From Clostridiales bacterium (GTDB lineage: Bacteria > Bacillota > Clostridia > Oscillospirales > Oscillospiraceae): DNA of 64,000 nt. Shown piece after piece: positions 7,888 to 17,638 of this stretch. The stretch lies in assembly GCA_004557735.1 (NCBI GenBank), contig SFFV01000005.1:34866-98865 (forward strand), given 5' to 3'. Position 1 is the stretch's first letter. The number at the start of each line of letters is the position of its first letter. The translations under genes and the position numbers were made by a program. The notes below the pieces were generated by a model. The model was not told the origin of the DNA. It saw nothing but the letters and a program-made list of their open reading frames with translations, and ran no database searches.

Positions 7888-10800
7888 TCACGGCGTTTCG
7901 CCGTACAGCTCCCGCAGCAGCCGGAGATACCATCCCGCCGCGCCCGTATACCAGCTCCAGCCCGCGCGCCCTTCCTTTCCGGGCGCATATGCGATATCCG
8001 CAGGAAGAACGAACGGCTCCGCGCCGTACTCCGGCGCGGTGAGCGAGAGCGCCATATCCTCCGCGAGCGCCGCCGCTTCCTCCCGCCGTCCGGCCCGCCG
8101 CAGCGCGAGCGCGAGCCACACCGCCGCATGGGTGTACTGCCCGCCGTTTTCGCGAAAGCCCGGCCCGTAGGTCGAAACATACCCCGGCGCGCGCTCTTCC
8201 GGCAAAAACGGCGGAGCGTAAATGCGGACAATGCGCCGCTCCCTGTCCCAGAGCGCATCGAGCGCCGCGGTGAGCGCCGTCTGCACGCGGTCCTTATCGG
8301 CATAGGGCGAAAAGGCGGCGAAGCTCTGCGCCACGGAGTCGATGCGGCACGCCGCCGCGCCGGATGCGCCGAGCGGCGTACCGTCGGCGTAATACCCGCG
8401 CAGATAGTGATCTTTGTCCCACGCCTCGTTCGCGGCCGCGCCGAGCGCGGCCGCGGCGGTCTCATAGCGGTCCGCGCCCGGTTCTCCGAGTCTTGCAAGC
8501 AGGGCGGAAAAATCGTGGAACACGCCGGAGGCGAACCATGTGAGCCAAACGCTCTCCGCGCCGTCGCCCATGGCGTCAAAGCCGTCGTTCCAGTCGCCGC
8601 CGCCCATACGCAGCAGCCGGTGCGGCCCGATCCCGCGTCGGAGCACAAGCGCCGCGGCGCGGTGGCAGTGGTCGAGCACCGTGCCGCTCTCACCGGCGAG
8701 CGCCGGCGTTTCGTACCGGCTGTGCTCGCCTTGCGTGAGCGGCGGCGAAGTAAGATACGGCGCGGTTTCCGCGCAGAGGCTATCGTCGGCGGTCGCGCGC
8801 ACATATTCGCACACCGCCCATGGCAGCCAGAGAAGATCGTCGCCGCAATCGGTGCGCACGCCCTTTGCCGTCTCTCCCGCGCCCGGATGATACCAGTGCT
8901 GCACGTCGCCCTCCGCATACTGGTGGGCGCAGCACGCGAGAATGTGCGCTCTCGCGCCCGCGGCGTCGATGGGCAGGAGATTGATACGGTCCTGCAATTG
9001 GTCCCGAAAGCCGATCGCGCCGCCGCTCTGGTAAAGGCTTCCCCGCCCAAGCACACGGCAGCAGAGCGCGGCATAGACGCTCCACGGCGCGAGACGCCGC
9101 ACGCTCTCCGGCATGGCGGCAAAATCCTTTTCGCCCCGCAGGCGCTGTGCCCACCACGCCTTTGTCCTTGCCAGCTCCCGGCGTGCCCGCGCGATATCGA
9201 GCAGCGCCGGTACGTCCGCCGTGCCGAGCAGCAGCACCGCTTCCCGCTCCATCCGGAACGTCCCGGCAAGCGCCGGGAAGCCGCGGCGAAGAGCGCCGGA
9301 GCCTTCGCCGCAGAGGAAGCGCGCGTCCGTCCCGGTAGAGCGCCACGGCGCGCTGCAGCGCAGCGTCACGCGCACATCGTTATATGGGCAGCGCGGGTTT
9401 TCCGCACAAAGGGCGTCGCCGTCGCGCCAGACCGCCGCGGACGCCGCGTCCTCTCTCTCCGGCGCAAGCTGCACGGGCGCAAAGAACGTGATATTGCACG
9501 GCGCGCTGCTTTCGAGCAAGAGCACGCGCACCGGCGTATCCGGTACGATAAACGCCGTGACCGCGGCGCGGCTTCCGCCGATATCGCGCTCCCAGCGGGC
9601 ATAGCCGAAGCCGAATGTGACGGCGCACGCGCCGCCGTCCGAAAAGAGGCTTTCCGCGCCGTGCTCCGTTTCGAGCCACAGCCGCTCGGCGCCCGCCGCG
9701 GAGAGCGCGTCGCCCGACCACGGGACGACGGGACACTCCCGGGCGTTTTCGTACCAGAGCGCCGCCGGGCCGCTGTCCGCCGCGGCGCAGCCAAGACCGC
9801 CGCCGCAGAGCATGTTCGCCCAGGCGCGCGGCGGCAGCGGCGGCGTTTGGAAGGCCGCTTCCCCGGCATCGGTATACGATACCGGCGGCACGCCGGTATC
9901 TTTTTCCGCCGCCGGAGGAAGGCAAAGCGAGCGCGCCCGCCCCGCCGGGAGCGATATTCCCGCCGCGTCGCCGAAAAGGGCGGCGCCGGCGAGAAGGCTC
10001 TCGCGCTCGCCGCGGGAGGCGAAGTACACTCCCCCCGGCAGAGAGAGCGTTTCGGAAAGGCGCATCGCTTCGAGCGCCGCTTCGATCGCCGCGCGCTGCT
10101 CGTTCCGGTAGTCTCCGGCGGGCGCGGTGAGAAATACGAGATCGTACTCCACGCCGCACGCGCCGAGCAGCGCGTGCCGCCGGAGCTCCCGGAGCGCGGC
10201 TTCCGTGCCGTTGTCCCCGCCGTCGAACACCATGACGGGAAGATCGCCGGAGATGCCGAGCCGCCAAAGGGCTTCCCGCGTCCCTCCCGGCAGGGCGCGT
10301 CCCTCGGCACAGAGCTGCGGGAACGTGAGGGCGCGGAGGTATTCCATGGCCGCAGCGCTCTCGCCGCACTCCATGCCCCATACCGCGGCGGCGGCGTCCG
10401 CCATGGCGAAGCCGGAGGTCTCTTTCAGCATCTCCCGCGCACCGCGCGCGGCGGTGTCCGCGTCTCCGGCGACGCAGAGCGCGAGCGCAACTTCGCAAGC
10501 GCCCTGCTCCGGCAGGGAAACGCGCGCGGCAACGTACGGCTCATTCTGCCAACCCGTATTTTCCCGGAACTCCCCCGCGCCGCCGCGGGCGGGAAACTGC
10601 CGGAAGTCGGAGGAAAACGCCGCCTCCGGCGTGGCGGCGAGCGCGAGATACTGCGCGCCCCGGCTCCCCCGCGGCGCGCGGTACACGGTGAGCACGCCGT
10701 CTTTTACCGATGTGCACAGCCCCAGCCGGGCAAACGCCGGGTGCGCGGCATAGTCGCGCGCGCCGAGCAGCACCGGCTCGAAGCCGAAAATGACCGCGTG

Positions 10801-13800
10801 CGGCGAGGCGCTCCCGGAACGCAGGCTCAGCCGCCGCAGCTCGCCCGGGTGCGTGCGCGAAACGGTGCAGCGCATTTCCCAGAGAAGGCCCTCGCTCTGT
10901 CCGGCGAGAACCGCTTCCCCGGCGGTAAAGCGCCAGTGCAGCGCGCTCTTCTCCCCCGGTCCCGGCAAAAGCGGCCGCCGGACGCCGCCGGTTTCGGCCC
11001 AGAGCGTGATGCCGGGCGCGTACTCCCACGGAGTCCGGGCGCTCCGGTACGGGATGAGCGCGCCGCACGAGGCGCGGGACATGCCGTTCGCCGTAACAAG
11101 CAGCCGGTACGCGCCGTTCGAGAGCGCCGCGCCGTCCGGGAAAAAGAGGTCCGTCCCCTCGCCGGTCCGGGGCGCGGCGGCAGCGGCGCGCTCCGCTCTT
11201 CCCCCGGCGCCCGGCTCGCGGCGCAGGAGCTTTCCGCCGGCGGGGATCTTTTCCTGCAAAAGTCCCGTGTACGCGGCCATGGCAGGATCGCTCAGAAACC
11301 ACCGGCGCAGCACGCCGCCGCACAATGCGTTCGCGATCGCGCAAAGGCTCATGCCGAGATGATGCGCCATCACGCACCGGACGCAGACCGGCCCTCCGCC
11401 GGTGCGCGAGGGCGTGAAATCGACCGCCTCCCACAGCCCGTAGGGTCCGGAGAGCCCGGCCTCCGCCATGCGCCGAAGATTCTCCACCGCCGCGTGCGGC
11501 GCGGCGCAGAGCGACAGATAGCTGCTGTAGGGCGATACGACGCTCTCGCCGCTCCCGCCGCGGCAGAGCGCGAGAGGAACGCACCCGTGCGCCTTGTATC
11601 GGTAATGGTCCGTGGCGTCGAAGGCGTAAAAGGCGCTTTCGGAAATGCCCCAGAGCTTTTTCGCGCCGAAGGTGCGCCGCCGCTGGACGTATACGGCGAA
11701 GCGGGCGCTCTCCCAGAGATGCGAGCCGCGGTACAGCGGCAGAAAAAGCTCCGGCATCAGATATTCAAAAAGGCTCCCCGACCAGCTCACCATGCCGCGT
11801 CTCCCCCGATAGCCCACCTGCGCGCGGCTGAGCTGCCGCCAGTGGCGGTGTTCGATCTGCCCGGAGGCGATGGCGTAATACGCCGTCAGGCGCTCCTCGC
11901 TCTCCAGAAGATCGTACCAGCTCTGCGCCGGAGCGCTCTCGCCGGGCAGAAGGCCGATGCGAAAGAGCCGCCGTTTTTCATCGTAAAGCACGCGAAAGTT
12001 CATCGCCGCGGCGATCGATCGCGCCCGCTCCGCAAGCCGGGACGCGCCGTACGCGGCAAATCCCGCGGCGCAGGCGGTGAGCGCGGCGGCAAGGTTGCCG
12101 CTGTCCACGGTCGAGATATACGCCGGCTCGAGCACCGCGAGCGTTTTGGTATCGTACCAGTTATACAGATGCCCTTTCCACTTGGGCAGACGCTCGAGCG
12201 TATCGAGGATCCTTTCGCAGAGCGTGAGCGCCTCGCTGTCGGACGCGACGCCGAGCTCGGCCGCCGAGAGCGCGCCCGAAAGCGCCATGGCGATGTTCGT
12301 CGGGCTTGTCCGGTCGGCGCTCTCCGCCGGGGGCGAGAGCTGCACGTTGTCCGGCGGCAGATAGTGCGACGCCGCCGTGCAGTTTTCGCGAAAATACCGC
12401 CAGATCTCTGCGGCGCGCCGCAGAAGGAATTCCCTCTCCCCGCTGTCGAGCGGTTTTTCCTTTCTCTCCCTTCCGAGCCGGTGAGCGATAAGCGGCGTGA
12501 AGATCCAGCAGATGGCCGCGGCGCGTCCCGCGGACGTCTGCGAAAAGGCCAGCAGCAGCCCGGAGAAGTATACGACCGGCCACATTGCGGCGAACGTACC
12601 GGCGGGACCGGCGCTGCGGCGCTCACTCTGCTCGGCGGTCTGCCAGAGGAGCAGCCGCCGGTGCGAAACGCCCATCCGCCAGAGCGCGAGGACGATCGCG
12701 GATACGCTTGTCCACGCCTCCGCCGCAAGAAAGAGCGCGCGCGTGAATACGCGCGTCAGCTCGCCGCCGAGACCGTGCAGCGCGGCGCTTTTGTAGCGCG
12801 TCTCCCGCCCGTCGCGGAAGAGGACGCCGAGACCGTACCGGAGCGCCGGCAGAAAAAGGACGAGCAGCGCGCAGAGCGCCGCGGCCTGCGTCGCGGCGTT
12901 CGGAAAGAGAAACCACGCGCCGAACGACACGAACAGCCCTGCCGGCAGCAGCGCGCGCCGGAGCGAATCAAACAGCCGCCAGCGCTCGATGGGCGGAAGA
13001 GCCTTCCCCCGCCGGAAGAGCCACGGCAGATTCTGCACGTCGCCGCGGATCCAGCGGTGCGCGCGCGCATAATAGCTTACCGCGCCGGAGGGAAAGCCGT
13101 CGGTCAGCTCCACATCGCTCACATACCCGCCGCGGAGGAACGCCCCTTCGAGCGCGTCGTGGCTTAAAACGCGCCCCTCCGGGATCCTCTCGCCCAGACA
13201 CGCGAGATACGCCCCCACATGGATAAGCCCTTTCCCGGCAAAGCCGCCGCTTTGAAAAGCGTCCATATATACCTCTCCGGCATCCGAGCCGTAGGGGTCG
13301 CCGCCGCCCGCGGGGGCAAAGAGACGTGTGAAATCGTTCCGGCAGGCGCTCTCCAGCGAAACGGCAATGCGCGGATGCAGCACGCCGTGGCCGCGGAAAA
13401 CGATCCCCTTTTTCGGGTCGACCGTCGGGCGGTTGAGCGGGTGGAGCGCCGCGCCGATGAGCTTCCCGGCGCTCTCCGGCTCCAGGCGCGTATCGGCGTC
13501 GAGCGTGAGGATATAGCGCGTGCCGCGGAGCTTCGCCGCCTCTCCGGCGCGGACGCAAAGCCCTGTGCTCTCCCCGGCGAGCAGGCGGCACAGCTCCAGC
13601 GTCGCGCCGCGCTTTCGCTCCCAGGGGGCGAACTTCCCGCTGTCGCGGCTGTAAAGCCGGTCGCGGGTGAAAAGATAGAAGCCTCCGCCGCAGCGCGCAT
13701 TGAGCGCGTCGGTTTTGGCGGCGGTACCGTCGAGCAGGGCGCGGTCGGCGTGCGAGAGCGTTTCGCCGCTCTCCGGCAGATCGCACAACAGACCGAAAAG

Positions 13801-14916
13801 AAGATTCTCCCCGCAGCCGCGGGAGGCCGCGCGGAATTCCTCGAGCCGCCGGAGCGCGCCGTCCGCCGCCTTCTCCCCCGTGAGCAGAACCGACAGCACG
13901 CAGACCGTCTTTCCCTCGGCCGGGACGCCGTCCTGCAGCGCCAGCCGCGGCAGATGGCGCGGCGGCACGGCGCGGAGCAGCACGCGGTCGATAAGCCCCT
14001 TTACAAGCTCCGAAACCGGCAGCAGCGCCAATACTCCGGCGAGAACGCTTTTCGTCCACAGCGCGAGCGCGGAAGAAAGCCCAAGCGTGAAAAGGACGTT
14101 TGCCAGAATGTACGCCGCGCCGGTTCTCCGCGGCACACCTGCGCCGAGCGGGTTTTCATAGAGCCAGTAGCCGATGTGACGCCGCCGGACGCCCTCGGCG
14201 CGCTCCGAAAGACGCAGCGCCTCCTCCGCGACGCGCGCCTCGCTCTTGTTTTTCCGCCGCGAGAGCGTTTCAACGCGCGCGCGATAGTCCCGGCGGCTGC
14301 GCTCGTCCATGAGAGGGTACGCCCCCGCCGGGTCGCGCCGGAGGATGTGCTCCACGGCGTCGGCCTCCTCCCTCACCGCGTCCAGATCGAGCGAGGCAAT
14401 GTGCCGCAGCGTTGTGAAATAGACGGCGGCTGCCGCGCCGGAGGGCGTGTCGCCCCGGTATAGCTGTGCGAGCCGGACGAGCGCCGCCGCGCGCAGCGAC
14501 GCGCCGAGAAGGGTCAGTTCGCGCCCGGTGAGCGGCGTTTTCCGCTGGAAGCCTTCGAGGAACACGGTGAGGCGCTCTTCGTCCACGCGCCCGCCGCCGG
14601 AGGCGAGCAGCACCCGGCAGAGCGCGGGGACGAGCGCTCCCTCGCACGTTGCGCGAAGCCGTCCGGCGGTATGGAACGCAGCGAGAGCGGAGGCTCCCTC
14701 CCGCTCGCACAGCCAGAGATTGTCGATCAGCCACCGCGCGCCGCCGTCCGGCGCGGACGCGTCCAGCCGCCGCCGGGCGCCGCGCAGGGCGCGCAGCGCG
14801 TACCGGACCGAATCCTCCGCTACGGAGCGCGGCACAACGCCCGTCACGGGCATCGTGCGCGCCGTGCTCTCGGCATAATGCGCCAGCTCCCCGAGCTCTA
14901 TCACGACCGTTTCCAT
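7888..14916 (-). CDS. Cyclic beta-glucan synthase-like protein (GT84 + glucoamylase-like + GH94)
   Basis: A 2342-residue membrane protein built like NdvB/ChvB cyclic beta-1,2-glucan synthases. In order: a soluble N-terminal region with membrane segments near 270-320; a GT84 glycosyltransferase with LDADT (about residue 472), HDALEGAFLRGG and HRWIRGD (about 620); further membrane segments at about 650-700 and 770-810; a glucoamylase-like domain (SPTNIAMAL, PYGLWEAVDF near 1155, MAHHLGMSL); and C-terminal GH94 phosphorylase-like domains with WYHPGAGE (about 2005) and the acid motif GGGDWNDG (about 2104). In the family these parts polymerise, trim and cyclise glucan from UDP-glucose. It is shorter than the about 2800 residues of proteobacterial NdvB. 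I chose the ATG at 14916, preceded by GGAGGCGG; 44 more codons upstream lack support. No transporter gene is adjacent. Confidence 0.88.
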   Translation of the reverse strand: METVVIELGELAHYAESTARTMPVTGVVPRSVAEDSVRYALRALRGARRRLDASAPDGGARWLIDNLWLCEREGASALAAFHTAGRLRATCEGALVPALCRVLLASGGGRVDEERLTVFLEGFQRKTPLTGRELTLLGASLRAAALVRLAQLYRGDTPSGAAAAVYFTTLRHIASLDLDAVREEADAVEHILRRDPAGAYPLMDERSRRDYRARVETLSRRKNKSEARVAEEALRLSERAEGVRRRHIGYWLYENPLGAGVPRRTGAAYILANVLFTLGLSSALALWTKSVLAGVLALLPVSELVKGLIDRVLLRAVPPRHLPRLALQDGVPAEGKTVCVLSVLLTGEKAADGALRRLEEFRAASRGCGENLLFGLLCDLPESGETLSHADRALLDGTAAKTDALNARCGGGFYLFTRDRLYSRDSGKFAPWERKRGATLELCRLLAGESTGLCVRAGEAAKLRGTRYILTLDADTRLEPESAGKLIGAALHPLNRPTVDPKKGIVFRGHGVLHPRIAVSLESACRNDFTRLFAPAGGGDPYGSDAGEVYMDAFQSGGFAGKGLIHVGAYLACLGERIPEGRVLSHDALEGAFLRGGYVSDVELTDGFPSGAVSYYARAHRWIRGDVQNLPWLFRRGKALPPIERWRLFDSLRRALLPAGLFVSFGAWFLFPNAATQAAALCALLVLFLPALRYGLGVLFRDGRETRYKSAALHGLGGELTRVFTRALFLAAEAWTSVSAIVLALWRMGVSHRRLLLWQTAEQSERRSAGPAGTFAAMWPVVYFSGLLLAFSQTSAGRAAAICWIFTPLIAHRLGRERKEKPLDSGEREFLLRRAAEIWRYFRENCTAASHYLPPDNVQLSPPAESADRTSPTNIAMALSGALSAAELGVASDSEALTLCERILDTLERLPKWKGHLYNWYDTKTLAVLEPAYISTVDSGNLAAALTACAAGFAAYGASRLAERARSIAAAMNFRVLYDEKRRLFRIGLLPGESAPAQSWYDLLESEERLTAYYAIASGQIEHRHWRQLSRAQVGYRGRRGMVSWSGSLFEYLMPELFLPLYRGSHLWESARFAVYVQRRRTFGAKKLWGISESAFYAFDATDHYRYKAHGCVPLALCRGGSGESVVSPYSSYLSLCAAPHAAVENLRRMAEAGLSGPYGLWEAVDFTPSRTGGGPVCVRCVMAHHLGMSLCAIANALCGGVLRRWFLSDPAMAAYTGLLQEKIPAGGKLLRREPGAGGRAERAAAAAPRTGEGTDLFFPDGAALSNGAYRLLVTANGMSRASCGALIPYRSARTPWEYAPGITLWAETGGVRRPLLPGPGEKSALHWRFTAGEAVLAGQSEGLLWEMRCTVSRTHPGELRRLSLRSGSASPHAVIFGFEPVLLGARDYAAHPAFARLGLCTSVKDGVLTVYRAPRGSRGAQYLALAATPEAAFSSDFRQFPARGGAGEFRENTGWQNEPYVAARVSLPEQGACEVALALCVAGDADTAARGAREMLKETSGFAMADAAAAVWGMECGESAAAMEYLRALTFPQLCAEGRALPGGTREALWRLGISGDLPVMVFDGGDNGTEAALRELRRHALLGACGVEYDLVFLTAPAGDYRNEQRAAIEAALEAMRLSETLSLPGGVYFASRGERESLLAGAALFGDAAGISLPAGRARSLCLPPAAEKDTGVPPVSYTDAGEAAFQTPPLPPRAWANMLCGGGLGCAAADSGPAALWYENARECPVVPWSGDALSAAGAERLWLETEHGAESLFSDGGACAVTFGFGYARWERDIGGSRAAVTAFIVPDTPVRVLLLESSAPCNITFFAPVQLAPEREDAASAAVWRDGDALCAENPRCPYNDVRVTLRCSAPWRSTGTDARFLCGEGSGALRRGFPALAGTFRMEREAVLLLGTADVPALLDIARARRELARTKAWWAQRLRGEKDFAAMPESVRRLAPWSVYAALCCRVLGRGSLYQSGGAIGFRDQLQDRINLLPIDAAGARAHILACCAHQYAEGDVQHWYHPGAGETAKGVRTDCGDDLLWLPWAVCEYVRATADDSLCAETAPYLTSPPLTQGEHSRYETPALAGESGTVLDHCHRAAALVLRRGIGPHRLLRMGGGDWNDGFDAMGDGAESVWLTWFASGVFHDFSALLARLGEPGADRYETAAAALGAAANEAWDKDHYLRGYYADGTPLGASGAAACRIDSVAQSFAAFSPYADKDRVQTALTAALDALWDRERRIVRIYAPPFLPEERAPGYVSTYGPGFRENGGQYTHAAVWLALALRRAGRREEAAALAEDMALSLTAPEYGAEPFVLPADIAYAPGKEGRAGWSWYTGAAGWYLRLLRELYGETP

Positions 14917-15037
14917 AGTTTCCGCCTCCAAAGCCTGACATTTACGGAATATTTTTTCCCGATATTCGGCGCGATATGCGCACAGCGGGCGATAGTGCTT
15001 GCGGAAACAGAAAAACCGTAGCATTTTTAAAAATACA

Positions 15038-15252
15038 GGTGAGGGCACGGTCGGCTATGCCGATATGTGGTGCATCATCAAGGACACGAAGAACTATGAT
15101 CTCGCCTGCAAGTGGCTGGACTTCATGACCGGCGGGGAATTCCAGTATAACTTCGCCACCGTGGAGGGCAACGCGCACAACACCGTCAACAACAATGTCT
15201 GCTCCAAGCCGACCGACGAGCAGAAGGCTCTCGTCTGGGCGCTGGAGGTCCC
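15038..15252 (+). pseudogene. Remnant of a polyamine-type ABC substrate-binding protein (PotD-like, C-terminal part)
   Basis: About 70 codons read EGTVGYADMWCIIKDTKNYD, then CKWLDFMTGGEFQ and SKPTDEQKALVWAL, which match the C-terminal third of PotD-like periplasmic/lipoprotein binding proteins. There is no start codon with a ribosome site and the N-terminal two thirds are missing. It ends in mid-domain at a junction with a permease fragment in another frame. Confidence 0.75.
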
Positions 15253-15540
15253 GTCCCGCTCTCCATGCTGCTCGTGTTCAGCTTCATGGACGGCAACATG
15301 ATGGGAAACGGCTTCCCCGGCTGGACGGTGCAGAACCTTGTCAAAATGTTCTTCACCAACATTTTCTCCAAGCTCATGGGCAAATCGCCGGGCATCGGGC
15401 TGCTCGTCACGGTGCTGTGCATCCTTTTCACCTATCCGATGGCGTGGGGCATGGCGAAAGTCGCAAAGCCCCGTTACCGCAACACCCTACGGTTTCTTCC
15501 GCATTTAATGATACTCTCAACTTTTTTCGTCTGTCAGTGA
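15253..15540 (+). pseudogene. Remnant of a polyamine-type ABC permease (PotB-like, N-terminal part)
   Basis: From about 15253 the frame reads VPLSMLLVFSFMDGN, then VQNLVKMFFTNIFSKLMGK and a membrane helix GLLVTVLCILFTYPMAWGMA, as in the N-terminal third of PotB-like permeases. After RYRNTLRFLP the sequence diverges and stops. Frame differs from the PotD-like piece, and the start of the permease gene is missing, so a deletion joined the two remnants. Confidence 0.72.
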
Positions 15541-15547
15541 AAAAGCC

Positions 15548-15576
15548 TTGACAGGCTCGCTTCGGGCGGGTATAAT
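15548..15576 (+). promoter_or_regulatory. Promoter of the ylxM-ffh operon
   Basis: TTGACA (15548-15553), 17-base spacer, TATAAT (15571-15576): a full consensus sigma-A promoter 46 bases before ylxM. Confidence 0.88.
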
Positions 15577-15621
15577 GTGCCGGTGACAGGGAAAAATCCT
15601 TGACAGGAGGAGGCAAAGGGG

Positions 15622-15975
15622 ATGGAAGAAGCGCTCTTTCGCACGATGCTCTTTGACTCTTACGGCGAGCTGCTCACCGAAAAGCAGCGCGAGTATTTTG
15701 ACCTCCATTACAACGAAGACCTCTCTCTTGCCGAGATCGCGCAGAGCGAGGGCATTTCCCGGCAGAGCGTGTGGGACATCATCCGCCGCGCCGAGGAAAC
15801 GATGCGCCGGTTTGAAGAAAAGACCGGGCTGGTCGCGCGCTTCGCCGCCGAGCGGGATATTCTCGCCGCGGCGCGGGAAAAGCTCGCGCGGCTCGAAACC
15901 ATGACCGATGGCGACGCGCAGCGTTTGGCGCGCGAAATCGCCGCCGCGTTACAGGAGCTGGGACATGGCATTTGA
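15622..15975 (+). CDS. ylxM: YlxM/p13 family DNA-binding protein (UPF0122)
   Basis: A 117-residue protein of the YlxM/p13 family, nearly always encoded just before ffh. The sigma-70 region 4-like helix-turn-helix is clear: LTEKQREYFDLHYNEDLSLA, then EIAQSEGISRQSVWDIIRRAEE (about residues 18-60). A coiled C-terminal half follows. Family members have been linked to the SRP pathway (YlxM stimulates Ffh/FtsY GTPase activity in streptococci). An AGGAGG ribosome site precedes the ATG, and the 3' end overlaps the ffh start by 11 bases, so the two are translationally linked. Confidence 0.92.
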   Translation: MEEALFRTMLFDSYGELLTEKQREYFDLHYNEDLSLAEIAQSEGISRQSVWDIIRRAEETMRRFEEKTGLVARFAAERDILAAAREKLARLETMTDGDAQRLAREIAAALQELGHGI

Positions 15976-17308
15976 AAATCTTTCCGACAAACTCAATAAC
16001 GTTTTCAAAAAGCTCCGCGGCAAGGGCCGTCTGTCGGAGACGGACGTAAAGGAAGCGATGCGCGAGGTGCGTCTCGCGCTGCTCGAGGCCGACGTGAGCT
16101 ACAAGGTCGTCAAGGACTTTGTCAAATCCGTCAGCGAGCGCGCCGTCGGCACGGACGTGCTCGAGAGTCTCTCCCCCGCGCAGATGGTCATCAAGATCGT
16201 CAACGAGGAGCTGTGCGCGCTCATGGGCGGCCAGAGCCAGAAGCTCAACATCGGCTCGAAATCCCCGAGCGTCGTGATGTTCGTCGGCCTGCAGGGCGCC
16301 GGCAAAACCACGAACGGCGCGAAGCTCGCCGCGCTCATGCGCAAGAGCCAGAACAAACGTCCCCTGCTCGTCGCGTGCGACGTGTACCGTCCCGCTGCGA
16401 TCGATCAGCTCAAAACCGTCGGCAAAAAGCTCGATCTTCCCGTATATGAGGAAGGCCAGGGCGACCCGGCGGAGATCGCGAAGCACGCGATCGATCACGC
16501 GCGCCGTCACGGAAACGATCTCGTATTCCTCGATACGGCCGGCCGCCTCCACATTGACGAGGCGCTCATGGATGAGCTGCGCCGCATCAAGGCCGAAACC
16601 GAGCCGGCGGAGATCCTGCTCGTTGTGGACGCGATGACCGGTCAGGACGCCGTGAACGCCGCCGCCGCCTTTGACGAGGCTCTCGGCATCACCGGCGTGA
16701 TGCTCACCAAGCTCGACGGCGACGCCCGCGGCGGCGCGGCGCTTTCCGTCAAGGCCGTGACGGGCAAGCCCATCAAGTTCGCCGGCGTCGGCGAAAAGCT
16801 CGACGCCATCGAGGTGTTCCACCCCGACCGCATGGCGAGCCGCATTCTCGGCATGGGCGACGTGCTCACGCTCATCGAAAAGGCCGAGGCCGCCGTCGAC
16901 GAGAAGAAAGCGCAGGAGCTTGCCGAAAAGCTCAAAAAGAACCGCTTCACGCTGACCGACTATCTCGACCAGCTCAACTCCATGAAGAACATGGGGTCGC
17001 TGCAGGAGCTTGCCGGGATGATTCCGGGACTGGACGCCAAGGCGCTCGCCGGCGCGAAGATCGACGAGAAGGCCATGGCGCATACCGAGGCGATCATCCT
17101 CTCGATGACCCCCGCCGAGCGCGAGAACCCCTCGATCCTGAACTCCAGCCGCAAGCGGCGCATTGCCGCGGGCGCGGGCGTCGGCGTTGTGGACATCAAC
17201 CGTCTGCTCAAGCAGTTTGAAATGATGCAGACAATGGCGCGCCAGTTCTCCGGCAAGAAAATGAAGCGCTTCCAGCGCGGCGGCGGCAAAATGCCGTTCG
17301 GGTTCTGA
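15965..17308 (+). CDS. ffh: Signal recognition particle protein Ffh
   Basis: The 447-residue GTPase subunit of the signal recognition particle, which binds 4.5S RNA and signal sequences and docks with FtsY. The N domain is 1-90, the G domain has GLQGAGKTT (about 107-115), DVYRPAA, DTAGRL and TKLDGDARGG, and the M domain (about 295-447) ends in the methionine-rich, RNA-binding part with SSRKRRIAAGAG and a basic tail. Length is normal. The ATG at 15965 has an AGGAG site and starts inside the ylxM 3' end. It leads the usual ffh-rpsP-khpA-rimM-trmD order. No FtsY gene is nearby. Confidence 0.97.
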   Translation: MAFENLSDKLNNVFKKLRGKGRLSETDVKEAMREVRLALLEADVSYKVVKDFVKSVSERAVGTDVLESLSPAQMVIKIVNEELCALMGGQSQKLNIGSKSPSVVMFVGLQGAGKTTNGAKLAALMRKSQNKRPLLVACDVYRPAAIDQLKTVGKKLDLPVYEEGQGDPAEIAKHAIDHARRHGNDLVFLDTAGRLHIDEALMDELRRIKAETEPAEILLVVDAMTGQDAVNAAAAFDEALGITGVMLTKLDGDARGGAALSVKAVTGKPIKFAGVGEKLDAIEVFHPDRMASRILGMGDVLTLIEKAEAAVDEKKAQELAEKLKKNRFTLTDYLDQLNSMKNMGSLQELAGMIPGLDAKALAGAKIDEKAMAHTEAIILSMTPAERENPSILNSSRKRRIAAGAGVGVVDINRLLKQFEMMQTMARQFSGKKMKRFQRGGGKMPFGF

Positions 17309-17384
17309 TATCCCATATCTCAAACGCTTTTTATTGCGCAGCAATGAAAATATAAAAATTATGTATCTTTGGAGGAAACACATC

Positions 17385-17621
17385 ATGGTCAAAATCCGTC
17401 TGCGCCGCGCCGGCGCCAAGAAAGCTCCGTTCTACCGCGTCGTCGTGGCCGACAGCCACTTCGCCCGCGACGGCCGCTTCATCGAAGAGATCGGCACCTA
17501 CGATCCTCTGACCGAGCCCGCCGCCATCAAGATCGATATGGAGCGCGCCAAGTACTGGATCTCCAACGGCGCCCAGCCCACCGACACGGTCCGCGGCCTG
17601 CTGAAGAAAGCCGAAGCCTGA
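17385..17621 (+). CDS. rpsP: Ribosomal protein bS16
   Basis: A 78-residue small-subunit protein with the family N-terminus MVKIRLRRAGAKKAPFYRVV and the block FIEEIGTYDP. It binds 16S rRNA early in 30S assembly. The start is marked by a TTTGGAGGAAAC ribosome site; an upstream in-frame start has none. It lies 76 bases after ffh and 17 bases before khpA in the same operon. Confidence 0.97.
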   Translation: MVKIRLRRAGAKKAPFYRVVVADSHFARDGRFIEEIGTYDPLTEPAAIKIDMERAKYWISNGAQPTDTVRGLLKKAEA

Positions 17622-17638
17622 TCCCGAGGGGCGCCGGA

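Noticed and set aside
8128..13167. A 1679-codon open frame on the plus strand
   Set aside because: It lies antisense to the cyclic-glucan-synthase gene; its composition (mostly Arg, Ala and Gly) and lack of motifs show it is a GC-rich shadow.
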